A stretch of DNA of 21,081 nucleotides from Bacteroidales bacterium (GTDB lineage Bacteria > Bacteroidota > Bacteroidia > Bacteroidales > UBA932): NCBI GenBank assembly GCA_017615445.1, contig JAGAAD010000052.1, forward strand, positions 1 through 21,081, in the 5' to 3' direction. Each line of letters opens with the position of its first letter. The first letter of the stretch is position 1. The notes beneath the pieces were generated by a model. The model saw only the letters and a program-made list of their open reading frames with translations. It was not told the DNA's origin and ran no database searches. The position numbers and the translations under genes are program-made. Below, one piece after another: positions 1-8,595 of the stretch.

Positions 1-101
1 CCGCCGCCGAGCCCCTCCTCGCCCGCGCCGCCGAGATCGAGTCCGAGGCCCTCGCCCTCCAGGACCAGGTCCTCGCCGAGGTCAACGCACATATCGGCTA
101 A
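1..101 (+). CDS. C-terminal end of an unrecognised protein (partial)
   Basis: An open frame entering from the left edge is read from base 3 and stops at TAA 99-101, giving the last 32 residues of a protein. The tail is alanine-, leucine- and glutamate-rich (for example EIESEALALQDQVLAEVNAH), which suggests a helical or coiled-coil C-terminus. Codon use is strongly GC-rich at third positions, like the PUL genes downstream, so it looks genuinely coding. I do not recognise the family from this fragment. It points in the same direction as the PUL operon but is separated from it by 256 bases holding strong inverted repeats, so I treat it as a separate transcription unit. Confidence 0.6.
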   Translation, partial: AAEPLLARAAEIESEALALQDQVLAEVNAHIG

Positions 102-160
102 CCCCCTTCGTAGTTTTCGTCACCCCTTTCCCTCGTTTCGGAGACTACGCCTTCGTTTTT

Positions 161-300
161 CGAGAGAGTGCCACACGCCCGGATGCCTTACAGGCAATTC
201 TGGGCGTGCCTTATGTGTGGCTGAGGGCAATTTTGCCCCCAGCCACACACCCATCCACGTCACAACCACTTCTGGGTGAGGTGAGCGTGTGGCATCTCTG
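161..300. repeat. Block of nested inverted repeats upstream of the PUL operon
   Basis: This non-coding stretch contains several inverted repeats. An outer 10-base pair joins tgccacacgc (169-178) and gcgtgtggca (285-294). A second hairpin joins cacgccc (174-180) and gggcgtg (202-208), with an inner tgcc/ggca (184-187, 193-196). A long hairpin lies at 214-249. A short one joins caccca (248-253) and tgggtg (273-278). The outer and second stems overlap at 174-178, so they are alternative pairings. The block may end the upstream transcript, be a structured RNA, or be a mobile palindromic element. Nothing in the sequence decides between these. Confidence 0.6.
214..249. repeat. Long near-perfect hairpin (16 pairs, 2-base loop)
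   Basis: Arm tgtgtggctg (214-223) pairs with cagccacaca (240-249), and gggcaa (225-230) pairs with ttgccc (233-238). The only mismatch is A224 against C239. It is the most stable structure between the upstream gene and GH97. There is no clear T-run directly after it on either strand, so it is not a canonical intrinsic terminator, although it could still end the upstream transcript. Confidence 0.75.
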
Positions 301-357
301 CGGAAAATAAAAGAGAAGCTCTGCTTCACTTTTTTCGTAGATTTTGATTAATTTTAC

Positions 358-2508
358 ATGACTGTAGCCACACCACTAATGACACTGGCCAAAGCCGCGG
401 CAGCTATCTTTCTAACACTTAATGTGTTAGCCTCTTGCGGGGCCCCCGAGACGCGAAAATCCCAGGGGGAGACTCAGTCTGTCCCTCAGACGGCCGGAGT
501 CCTCTCGCCCGGAGGAAGGGTGACGGTTCTTTTCGAGCTGGGCCCGAACGGCGAGCCGATGTGGTCTATGAAATACAAAGGCAAAACAGTCATCGAGCCC
601 TCAAAACTCGGTTTCGAACTCGCCGCCCAAGACGCCCCCGCGCCCAACCTTAAAGACGGTTTCCAACTCCTGGCCGCCAAAACCAGTTCCAAAGACGAAA
701 CCTGGGAGCCAGTCTGGGGCGAGACCCGTGAAATCAGAAATTTCTATAACGAGCTGGAGGTGACCCTGGCCCAAAAGGCGGGAAGCCCTGAAAGTCGAAA
801 GATGATAGTCAGGTTCCGCGTCTATGACTACGGCGTGGGCCTCAGATACGAATTTCAAGAGCAGACGGAGCAACCATGTCAACCGGAGTGCGATGGCATT
901 AATCAATTAACCATCCGGGAAGAACTCACCGAGTTCAGACTCACGGGAGACCACACCGCCTGGTGGATCCCCGGAGACTACGACTCCGAGGAGTACGTCA
1001 CCCAAAGGACCAGGCTCAGCGAGATCGAGGCGAGGATGCCCGAGGCGAAGCAGACCTACTGGGCGGACAAAACCTTCTCCCCGACCGGAGTGCAGACTCC
1101 GCTCCAGCTGAAGACTGACGACGGCCTTTACATCAACATCCACGAAGCCGCCTGCGCAGATTTCAGCACGATGAGCCTCGAGCTGCAAGACGAATACACT
1201 TTCAGGGCCCATCTCACCCCCGGCGCGGACGGCAGCAAAGGCCGCCTGACAGAACACACGCCCTGGCGCACGGTGAAGGTCAGCGACGACGCCCGCGACA
1301 TGCTCAGCAAGCCGCTCATCCTGAACCTGAACGAGCCCTGCGCGATCGAAGACGTAAGCTGGATCCACCCGATCAAATATGTCGGCGTCTGGTGGGAAAT
1401 GATCACCGGCGCGAAGACCTGGGCGACAGGCCCGAACCACGGCGCCACCACCGAAAACGTCAAGCGCTACATCAATTTCGCGGCCGCGAACGGCATGGAC
1501 GAAGTCCTCGTGGAGGGCTGGAATAAAGGCTGGGAGCACTGGGAGGACAACTCCCTCGAGCAGGTCTACAGTTTCACCGAGCCTTACCCGGACTTCGACC
1601 TCCCGGGCCTGAACGCATACGCGCGCGCAAAAGGCGTCCGCCTGCTGATGCACCACGAAACCTCCTCGGCAATAACCGACTACGAGCGCCAGCTCCCGGA
1701 AGCGCTGAAGCTAATGAACCAATACGGCTATGATGCCGTGAAGACCGGCTACTGCGGCGACATCCGCCCGCGCGGCGAGCATCACTACAGCCAGTACATG
1801 AACCGGCACTACCTGAATGTCGTGAAGCAGGCAGCCGAACAAAAAATAATGGTCGATGCCCACGAAGCCAGCCGCCCGACCGGCCTCAGCCGCACCTGGC
1901 CGAACCTAATCGCGCAGGAAAGCGCGCGGGGAGGGGAGTACGAAGCCTTCGCGGCCAAGGGCGGCAACCCGCCGGAGCACACGCTGATCCTCCCGTTCAC
2001 CCGTCTGCAGGGCGGCCCCATGGACTACACCCCCGGCATCTTCGAGACGGACCTCAGCTGGGCAAACGGCAGCCCCTGCCGTGTCCATAGCACCATCCCC
2101 GGCCAGCTCGCGCTCTACCTCACCCTGCCCTCGCCCCTGCAGATGGCGGCCGACCTGCCTGAGCACTACGAGAAGCATCCGGACGCCTTCCAGTTCATCC
2201 GCGAAGTCGCCCTGGACTGGGACGACAGCCGTTACCTGGAGGCCGAGCCTGGCGAGTACATCACCGTCGCCCGCAAAGCCAAGGGCACTGACGACTGGTT
2301 CGTCGGCGGCAAGACGGCCGCAGAGCGCAGCACCACCGTCAAGCTCAGCTTCCTGGACAAGCGCCGCCCCTACCTGGCGACCATCTACAAAGACTCAACC
2401 GAAGCCGCTTATGAAATTGAAACCATAGAAGTCACCTCCAGGACCAAACTCACAATCCGTGAGTCCCAGGGCGGCGGCTTTACAATGACGATAAAACCAA
2501 AACAATAA
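358..2508 (+). CDS. GH97 family glycoside hydrolase, inverting SusB-type (probable alpha-glucosidase), lipoprotein
   Basis: A 716-residue protein with a lipoprotein signal (LASC, Cys27), so it is probably anchored in a periplasmic or outer-membrane leaflet. It has an N-terminal beta-sandwich (about 45-330), a GH97 catalytic barrel from KYVGVWWEM (about 340) to about 615, and a C-terminal beta domain ending at 716. The SusB residue set is present at a constant offset of -5 as I recall SusB numbering: Glu189 and Glu521 (calcium ligands), Glu434 in HHETS and Glu503 in HEASRPTG (bases; Glu503 also binds calcium), and Glu527 in ARGGEYE (acid). The retaining subgroup has an Asp nucleophile where this protein reads VKTGYCG, so an inverting mechanism is expected. 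It removes terminal alpha-linked glucose or a related sugar; exact specificity is inference. It is the first gene of the operon, 3 bases before SusC. Upstream, TAGATTTTG (338-346) is only a weak -7 box. Confidence 0.93.
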   Translation: MTVATPLMTLAKAAAAIFLTLNVLASCGAPETRKSQGETQSVPQTAGVLSPGGRVTVLFELGPNGEPMWSMKYKGKTVIEPSKLGFELAAQDAPAPNLKDGFQLLAAKTSSKDETWEPVWGETREIRNFYNELEVTLAQKAGSPESRKMIVRFRVYDYGVGLRYEFQEQTEQPCQPECDGINQLTIREELTEFRLTGDHTAWWIPGDYDSEEYVTQRTRLSEIEARMPEAKQTYWADKTFSPTGVQTPLQLKTDDGLYINIHEAACADFSTMSLELQDEYTFRAHLTPGADGSKGRLTEHTPWRTVKVSDDARDMLSKPLILNLNEPCAIEDVSWIHPIKYVGVWWEMITGAKTWATGPNHGATTENVKRYINFAAANGMDEVLVEGWNKGWEHWEDNSLEQVYSFTEPYPDFDLPGLNAYARAKGVRLLMHHETSSAITDYERQLPEALKLMNQYGYDAVKTGYCGDIRPRGEHHYSQYMNRHYLNVVKQAAEQKIMVDAHEASRPTGLSRTWPNLIAQESARGGEYEAFAAKGGNPPEHTLILPFTRLQGGPMDYTPGIFETDLSWANGSPCRVHSTIPGQLALYLTLPSPLQMAADLPEHYEKHPDAFQFIREVALDWDDSRYLEAEPGEYITVARKAKGTDDWFVGGKTAAERSTTVKLSFLDKRRPYLATIYKDSTEAAYEIETIEVTSRTKLTIRESQGGGFTMTIKPKQ

Positions 2509-2511
2509 CCC

Positions 2512-5500
2512 ATGCGAAAAACACTGTTAGCAATTCTGACCTTGTTCCTGAGCGGGCTGCTCCTGATGGCGGCACCGCCCCAGAAGAAGGTAACCGTCAC
2601 CGGTGTCGTGCTGGACGACATCGATCTCCCCATCCCGGGAGCGGCGGTGATGGTGAGGGGAAGCTCCCGCGGTGTCATAACGGACAACGACGGACAGTTC
2701 TCCATCGAAGTCGCTCCGCACGACGTCCTCATCATCCAGTTCCTCGGCTTTGAGGACGAGGAAATCAAGGTGGGCGACCAGCTGCACATAGTCGTGAAGA
2801 TGCGCACCATCGCCTCAGCCCTCGATGAAGTGACGGTCGTCGCCTACGGAACCCAGCGTAAGGCTTCGGTCATCGGCTCCATCAGCACCGTGAACACGGA
2901 GCTGCTGAAGACCGGCGTCGGCCAGGTGTCTTCCTCGCTCGCCGGCAAGATGGCCGGTCTCGTGGTGCTTCAGCGCACCGGTGAGCCCGGCGCAGGCGCA
3001 GACTTCTGGATCCGAGGCATCAGCACCTTCGGCAACACGGCGAACACTCCGCTCGTCCTTGTGGACGGTGTGGAGCGCAGCCTGGACCTCGTGGACGCGG
3101 ACGACATCGCTTCTTTCAGTATCCTTAAGGACGCCACCGCCACCGCCCTTTACGGTGTTCGCGGCGGTAACGGTGTGGTGATAGTCACCACCAAACGTGG
3201 CTCGGAGGCCGCTCCGAAAGTGAATCTGAAAGTCGAGTACGGCGCCACCCAGCCTATCAAGATCCCGAAGATGGCAAACACCGAGCAGTGGATAGACTTC
3301 TTCAACCAGGTGAATCTTGATGCCGGCAACGACGCTCCCATCGACGACTACAAAAAGGAGCTGTATCTGAATTCCTGGCAGGTGAACGGTTACGATTCCC
3401 GCACCGGATACGACTCGGATCTCTACCCGAGCGTGGACTGGGTTAAGACCATGTACAAAGACATGGCCACCACCCGCAGGTACAACGTCAGCGTCAGCGG
3501 CGGCACCAAGATGGTCCGTTACTATGTGGCGGGTTCATACTACTTCGAGGACAGTATCCTGAACAACGAGACTGACGAGCGCTTCGACGCATCCCTGAAC
3601 TACCGCAAGTTCAACTTCAGGGCGAACACGGACATCAACATCACCCGCAGCACCGAGCTCGGCCTCTCGCTTTCGACCCAGTACAACATCAAGAACCAGC
3701 CGGCTTCGAGTTTGAGCGATATTTACACTTACACGCTCCTGATGACCCCTATCGCCATCCCGACTCACTTCGCGGACGGCACTCTCTCAAGGGCGCTCGT
3801 GGGTCACAACCCTTGGAACGACCTCAACGCAGTCGGTTACTCGAAGAACTACCAGATGACCGCGCAGTCCATGATTTCGCTCACGCAGCACTTCGACGAC
3901 TTCGCCGACTGGCTCCAGGGCCTCAGCGCTAACGCCAAGTTCTCCTGGGACGCATGGAATTCTGCAACAATCCAGTTCGGCATCTATCCGTCCATCTACC
4001 GCGCGATAGGCCGTGCTACTGAAGCGGATGAACTCGGCGAGTATCCCCTTATTCTCGAGCAGGTTCAGGAGGGAAACAACTATATGGGCCTGAGCACAGG
4101 CCACGACGGCACGATGACAATCTACGGCGAGGCATCGGTCAACTACGAGCGCGAATTCAACCATGCGCACCGAGTGGCCGGCCTTCTGGTGTTCACCATC
4201 CGCAACAGGCAGTTGCTTTTCCCTTACTCATACATCACCGCTTTCCCTTACAGGTATATCGGTCTTGCCGGACGTCTTTCTTATTCCTACAAAGACCGTT
4301 ATTTCGCTGAAGCCAACTTCGGTTATAACGGCTCCGAGAACTTCGCTCCCGCCAATCGTATGGGCTTCTTCCCTTCAGTTGCCGTGGGTTACATCGTGAG
4401 CAACGAACCTTACTGGGAAGATATTTCCGACGTGTTCAGTTTCCTTAAGTTGAAGGCTTCTTACGGTGAAGTGGGTAACGACCAGATCTCAGGCTCCCGT
4501 TTCGCTTTCAACACGGAAATGAACACCAGCGCCGCAGGCTTCTCCTTCGGCGAGGCTAACAAGAAGAACTGGCAGGCAGGTATTGCCACTGCAAAGAGGG
4601 GTGATGCTTCAGTGGGTTGGGAGACTGCCCATAAGGCAAACATCGGTATCGAGACCAAATTCTTCAACCAGCTGTCCATCAATGCCGATGTCTTCCGCGA
4701 GATGAGGGAAGGCATTTATGTGGCCCGTCAGATGACCCCGTCCGTGGTGGGAGAAAATGCCGCGCAGTATGCCAACATCGGCCGCCTTGTCAACCAGGGA
4801 TTCGAGCTGAACGTGGAATACGAAAAGATGTTCGCCAACGGCTTCTATCTCTCCGGCCGTGCAAACTTCGGCTGGAACCGCAACAGAAAGCTCTATGACG
4901 ACATCCCCGATCAGATCTGGGCTTACCAGAACACCTACGGTTACACGGTCTACCAGCAGAGGGGACTCATCGCTGAAGGCCTGTTCGAGAGCCAGGAAGA
5001 CATCGACACCTGGCCTAAGCAGACTTTCGGTGACGTGAAGCCCGGTGATGTGAAGTACCGCGATGTGAACGGCGATGGCGTCATCGACGTCTTCGACGTG
5101 GTGCCGATAGGTTACACACACGTGCCTGAAATCAACTACGGCTTCGGTATCAGCGCTTCATTCCTCGGCTTCGACGCTTCGGTTTTCTTCAGCGGAGTGG
5201 ATAACTACACCCGCTTCATCTACGGTGCGAACCTCTACGGCGCCAGCACCAACATGGACCAGCTCGGCCAAATCTACGAAGATGTGGCCTTGAACCGCTG
5301 GACTCCGGACAACCGCAACTCGAACGCGCCTTATCCGCGCCTCACCCTGAACAAGAGCGAAAACAACCAGTTCGCCTACTGGATGGACAATCAAAGCGCG
5401 CTCAGCACCTACTGGCAGAGGGACATGAGCTTCATAAGGCTCAAGAACGCCGAAATCGGCTATTCCATCCCCAAACGCATCACGCGCAAGATTGGAATGA

Positions 5501-5643
5501 GCACAGTCCGTTTCTATGTGCAGGGCGTGAACCTTCTCACTTTCTCGAAGTTCAAACTCTGGGATCCGGAGTTGAACGCTTCCTATGGTAATATCTATCC
5601 TCAGATGAGGACGGTATGTTTCGGTGCAAACGTTAATTTCTAG
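2512..5643 (+). CDS. SusC/RagA family TonB-dependent outer-membrane transporter (first pair)
   Basis: A 1043-residue protein with a Sec signal peptide (about 1-21, ending LLLMAA). A carboxypeptidase-regulatory-like beta domain spans about 27-97, followed by a TonB-box-like EVTVVAYG near 105. The plug carries LVLVDGVERS (about 180) and the SusC signature YGVRGGNGVVIVTT (about 214-228), then a 22-strand-type barrel ending in the usual terminal Phe (GANVNF). It would import oligosaccharides bound by the SusD partner, powered by TonB. There is no N-terminal STN domain, so direct sigma/anti-sigma signalling through this protein is unlikely. It starts 3 bases after GH97 and is followed 13 bases later by SusD. 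The central part, about 4200-4680, is near 50% GC while both ends are near 63%. Confidence 0.96.
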   Translation: MRKTLLAILTLFLSGLLLMAAPPQKKVTVTGVVLDDIDLPIPGAAVMVRGSSRGVITDNDGQFSIEVAPHDVLIIQFLGFEDEEIKVGDQLHIVVKMRTIASALDEVTVVAYGTQRKASVIGSISTVNTELLKTGVGQVSSSLAGKMAGLVVLQRTGEPGAGADFWIRGISTFGNTANTPLVLVDGVERSLDLVDADDIASFSILKDATATALYGVRGGNGVVIVTTKRGSEAAPKVNLKVEYGATQPIKIPKMANTEQWIDFFNQVNLDAGNDAPIDDYKKELYLNSWQVNGYDSRTGYDSDLYPSVDWVKTMYKDMATTRRYNVSVSGGTKMVRYYVAGSYYFEDSILNNETDERFDASLNYRKFNFRANTDINITRSTELGLSLSTQYNIKNQPASSLSDIYTYTLLMTPIAIPTHFADGTLSRALVGHNPWNDLNAVGYSKNYQMTAQSMISLTQHFDDFADWLQGLSANAKFSWDAWNSATIQFGIYPSIYRAIGRATEADELGEYPLILEQVQEGNNYMGLSTGHDGTMTIYGEASVNYEREFNHAHRVAGLLVFTIRNRQLLFPYSYITAFPYRYIGLAGRLSYSYKDRYFAEANFGYNGSENFAPANRMGFFPSVAVGYIVSNEPYWEDISDVFSFLKLKASYGEVGNDQISGSRFAFNTEMNTSAAGFSFGEANKKNWQAGIATAKRGDASVGWETAHKANIGIETKFFNQLSINADVFREMREGIYVARQMTPSVVGENAAQYANIGRLVNQGFELNVEYEKMFANGFYLSGRANFGWNRNRKLYDDIPDQIWAYQNTYGYTVYQQRGLIAEGLFESQEDIDTWPKQTFGDVKPGDVKYRDVNGDGVIDVFDVVPIGYTHVPEINYGFGISASFLGFDASVFFSGVDNYTRFIYGANLYGASTNMDQLGQIYEDVALNRWTPDNRNSNAPYPRLTLNKSENNQFAYWMDNQSALSTYWQRDMSFIRLKNAEIGYSIPKRITRKIGMSTVRFYVQGVNLLTFSKFKLWDPELNASYGNIYPQMRTVCFGANVNF

Positions 5644-5645
5644 GG

Positions 5646-5650
5646 AGGAG
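5646..5650 (+). promoter_or_regulatory. Shine-Dalgarno-like AGGAG before SusD
   Basis: AGGAG (in GGGAGGAG, 5643-5650) sits 6 bases before the ATG at 5657. This spacing would suit a classical ribosome binding site. Such sites are uncommon in Bacteroidota, and none is seen before the other genes here. It supports the start at 5657 rather than an upstream one inside the SusC gene. It could be chance. Confidence 0.45.
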
Positions 5651-5656
5651 CAAGCA

Positions 5657-7669
5657 ATGAAAAAGTTAACATTCATACTTATTGCTGTCGCGGCGCTGAT
5701 CCTTTCAGGCTGCAGCAAAATATATGAGGACTATCTGGCCGTGGAACTCCACGATCAGGCCACCCTGGAGGAAATATTCTCCCAGGGCAACACAGCCCAC
5801 AGATATCTCCGCCACATCTATTCCTTCATCCCCGAGGACGAATCCATCTCCAACCGCGAAGGCTGGGTGGTCGCCCGTTCGGACGAAGCCCAGTTCTCCT
5901 GGACTATGTGGGTCTATTACCTCATTTTCAGGGAGGGCAACTATTCTTCGGCAACGACCGTGAACGCCGCAGGCTTCCTCACCTGGGACAAGTTCTATCA
6001 GGCCATTTCGCAGTGTACGGTGTTCCTCAACAACATCGACCTGATGAAGGAGTACAACAACAAAGGCCCGGAAGAGCTCGCCCGCATCAAGAAGCAGATG
6101 AAGGCCGAGGCGAAGTTCCTCCGCGCCTACTATTACTACTGCCTTATCCGCCAGTACGGCCCCGTCTACATCTGGATGGACTCCGAGGGCAACCCTGTCA
6201 CTCCGGACATCAAGGCGGACGGCAGCACCATCGAGCGCAACACCATGCAGGAGTGCTTCGATTTCATACTCCGTCAGCTGGATGAGGCCATCGCCGAACT
6301 TCCTGTCCATGTCGGCGATTTCGGCGAAATCGCTCAGGACTGGCAGGGTCGCGCCACCAAGGGCGCAGCTATGGCAGTGAAATGCCGTGTGGCCATGATG
6401 CAGGCTTCGCCTCTCTACAACGGCCAGAACGGCACCGGCCTCTATGACGACTTCGTCAGCAAGTCCAACGGCAAGAAGTTCATGCCCACCACCTACGACG
6501 CGACGAAGTGGGACTATGCAGCCGATGCGAACAAGGCCCTGATCGACCTCGCAGATGCAGGGGAGTACGCCCTGATTACTGACGCCAGCACCAGCACCGA
6601 TCCTATGCAGGCCGCGGCGGACAACTACCAGGCCATCTTCCAGAAGCCCTGGAACAAGGAGACCATCTGGGGATGGTGGAAGCGCGAGTCGTCCGAGTAC
6701 GGCTCCTACCTGGCCGGCGCAGGCCAGATCATGTGCTGCGCCCTCGCCCCTCAGATCGAGGGTGTCGGCGGCTATGCCGGCATCACCCCGTCGCTCAAGC
6801 TCGTGGATGCATTCCCTATGCAGGCGACCGGCCGCTATCCGCTGAAGTTGGGAGATATGTACCAGAAGACCAACGGCCGTCTGGACTGCTCCAAGCCGAA
6901 CGTGGACCCGCTCTCCGGCTATCAGGCCGAAGGCTGGAAGGAAGGCTATAAAGTCCCCGTCAATGCCGACTGGGCTCCCGCCTTCAAGGCCCACATCAGC
7001 ACAACCGGCCGCGACGCCCGCTTCTACCAGTGCATAGTGCCGAACGGCTTCCCCTGGCCGAACGAGAACAAGAAGAAGTTCTTCACCTGCTACAACAACA
7101 GCGAGTGCACTTCTCCGTTCAGGACCTCGGGAGACTCCAACCGTGCCGGTTACATGTGGCGCAAGTGGTATCCCACCAACAGGCAGCTGGACAACTGGGC
7201 GGCCTATCAGATGAATGTGGTCTACCCGTCCATCCGTCTTGCTGAGATCTATCTCAACTACGCCGAGTGCCTGGTGGAGAAGTCCAGCCCGGATCTCGCG
7301 ACAGCTTGCGTCTATCTCAATAAAGTCCGCAACAGAGCTGGCCTTAACAACATCGAGGTGGCTTATCCCGGAATCGACGCCGACAAGAATCTACTTCGGG
7401 AAGCCATCAGGATGGAGCGTATGGTCGAACTCAACGGCGAGGCTGTCCGCCACTACGACGCAGTCCGCTGGATGATAGCTCCCAAGGAGTACACCACCGA
7501 GAACTGGACTCTGCACTGCAGCGCCACCACCTACGAGGAGTCGTGGGAGAGGGTTCCCGACGATTACCCTGGAGGCAAACCCACCTTCGTGGAAAGAGAC
7601 TACCTCTTCCCGATCTACTCCGGACACCTCGCACAGATGACCAACATGACCCAAAACCCCGGATTCTGA
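5657..7669 (+). CDS. SusD/RagB family surface glycan-binding lipoprotein (first pair)
   Basis: A 670-residue lipoprotein (lipobox LSGC, Cys19) that partners the preceding SusC at the cell surface and captures glycan for import. SusD hallmarks are visible: the tetratricopeptide-like helix FLRAYYYYCLIRQYGPVYIW (about 152-171), IRLAEIYLNYAECLVE (about 526-541) and the C-terminal MERMVELNGEAVRHYDAVRW (about 585-604). It is longer than typical SusD proteins of about 550 residues, with extra loops in the middle that may form the ligand site. I chose ATG 5657 because it begins a standard lipoprotein signal (MKKLTFILIAV) and follows the SusC stop. The frame is open further upstream only inside the SusC gene. 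Its stop overlaps the next start by one base. Confidence 0.96.
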   Translation: MKKLTFILIAVAALILSGCSKIYEDYLAVELHDQATLEEIFSQGNTAHRYLRHIYSFIPEDESISNREGWVVARSDEAQFSWTMWVYYLIFREGNYSSATTVNAAGFLTWDKFYQAISQCTVFLNNIDLMKEYNNKGPEELARIKKQMKAEAKFLRAYYYYCLIRQYGPVYIWMDSEGNPVTPDIKADGSTIERNTMQECFDFILRQLDEAIAELPVHVGDFGEIAQDWQGRATKGAAMAVKCRVAMMQASPLYNGQNGTGLYDDFVSKSNGKKFMPTTYDATKWDYAADANKALIDLADAGEYALITDASTSTDPMQAAADNYQAIFQKPWNKETIWGWWKRESSEYGSYLAGAGQIMCCALAPQIEGVGGYAGITPSLKLVDAFPMQATGRYPLKLGDMYQKTNGRLDCSKPNVDPLSGYQAEGWKEGYKVPVNADWAPAFKAHISTTGRDARFYQCIVPNGFPWPNENKKKFFTCYNNSECTSPFRTSGDSNRAGYMWRKWYPTNRQLDNWAAYQMNVVYPSIRLAEIYLNYAECLVEKSSPDLATACVYLNKVRNRAGLNNIEVAYPGIDADKNLLREAIRMERMVELNGEAVRHYDAVRWMIAPKEYTTENWTLHCSATTYEESWERVPDDYPGGKPTFVERDYLFPIYSGHLAQMTNMTQNPGF

Positions 7670-8595
7670 TGATGAAAAAGATATTATTACTGGGCTTTGC
7701 AGCCCTCTGCCTCTCGGCCTGCCACGACTACCGCGAAGACTATCTGGTCCCGGATTCTGTCTATCTACGCTCGGCCGACGAGACTCTCGTGATGGAGTAT
7801 TCCGTCTACGACGCAGTGAACCGCATCGGTGTCATCAAGGCCGGAAAGGGCTTTGACGCCTGCTCGGTGACTCTCGCGATCGACAACTCCCTCGTGGGTG
7901 ATTACAACTACGACAACGGCACTGACTACGTCCCTCTCCCGAAGGCGCTCTACAACGCCGCGGAGATAGACGGCAAGGTCGTGAAGTTCGGCAAAGACGA
8001 CGCCCGTGTCCAGGTGGACATCAAGTGGGATCCCGCAGAAATGGTCGCCGAGATGAGCAGTACGCCGGACAAATATGTGATTCCGATCTACATCAAGGAC
8101 GCATCGATCGATATTCAGGACGCCAAGCGCCTCCTGCTTGTCAGGCCCATCATGGCCACCCTCGCCCCGCGCGCCGCTTCCAACCCTGTCACCTGCAAGG
8201 AGGGAAGCACCGCCACGGTGAAGCTCGGCCTCGTGCTCAGCAGTCCTATCGACACGAAGGACGTCACCGTGAAGCTCGCCTTCAGCCCGAGGGCCTTCTC
8301 CGCGGGCGGTAAGGACTATGCCGCCGCTCCCGAAGGTTCGGTCAAGCTCCGCAAGGACAGCGCCGTGATTCCCGCCGGTGTCTCCGAAATCGACTTCCAG
8401 GTGGATCTGGACATGACCGGAGTGACCGTGGACTATGTCGGCGGCGACATCACCATCACCGGCGTGGAGGTGCGCAAGACCTCCAACCCGGACAAGGCCC
8501 GCGCCGACGAATCGGCGGACGAGGTGCTCACCATCCTGCCTGTCACGAACCCGACCATGGCGGTGCTTGTCACCCGCACGAAGAAAGCGCAATGA
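7669..8595 (+). CDS. DUF1735-containing surface lipoprotein, probable glycan-binding accessory
   Basis: A 308-residue lipoprotein (lipobox LSAC, Cys18). Residues about 25-160 look like a DUF1735 (BT_3987-type N-terminal) beta-sandwich: an N-terminal VYL, then a YSVYDAVNRIGVIKAG-type strand and YVIPIYIKDAS, with RLLLVRP at its end. Residues about 165-290 form a second beta-sandwich-like domain with repeated V-K-L strands and an unusual run of charged turns. Such proteins commonly follow SusD and act as additional surface glycan-binding proteins; that role is inferred from family and position. The start ATG 7669 overlaps the SusD stop (TGATG). A second ATG at 7672 is equally possible and would remove only one residue. 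The stop overlaps the next ATG by 3 bases (ATGA). Confidence 0.85.
   Translation: MMKKILLLGFAALCLSACHDYREDYLVPDSVYLRSADETLVMEYSVYDAVNRIGVIKAGKGFDACSVTLAIDNSLVGDYNYDNGTDYVPLPKALYNAAEIDGKVVKFGKDDARVQVDIKWDPAEMVAEMSSTPDKYVIPIYIKDASIDIQDAKRLLLVRPIMATLAPRAASNPVTCKEGSTATVKLGLVLSSPIDTKDVTVKLAFSPRAFSAGGKDYAAAPEGSVKLRKDSAVIPAGVSEIDFQVDLDMTGVTVDYVGGDITITGVEVRKTSNPDKARADESADEVLTILPVTNPTMAVLVTRTKKAQ

Noticed and set aside
120..329. A 69-residue open frame on the minus strand before GH97
   Set aside because: It lies wholly within the palindromic block, has no signal or domain cues, and its composition follows the inverted repeats.
5624..5656. Upstream start for the first SusD inside the SusC gene
   Set aside because: It would put a hydrophilic 11-residue leader before a perfect lipoprotein signal. 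ATG 5657 has an AGGAG at good spacing.
5705..6994. A 429-residue minus-strand open frame opposite the first SusD
   Set aside because: Antisense shadow of a confident SusD gene.
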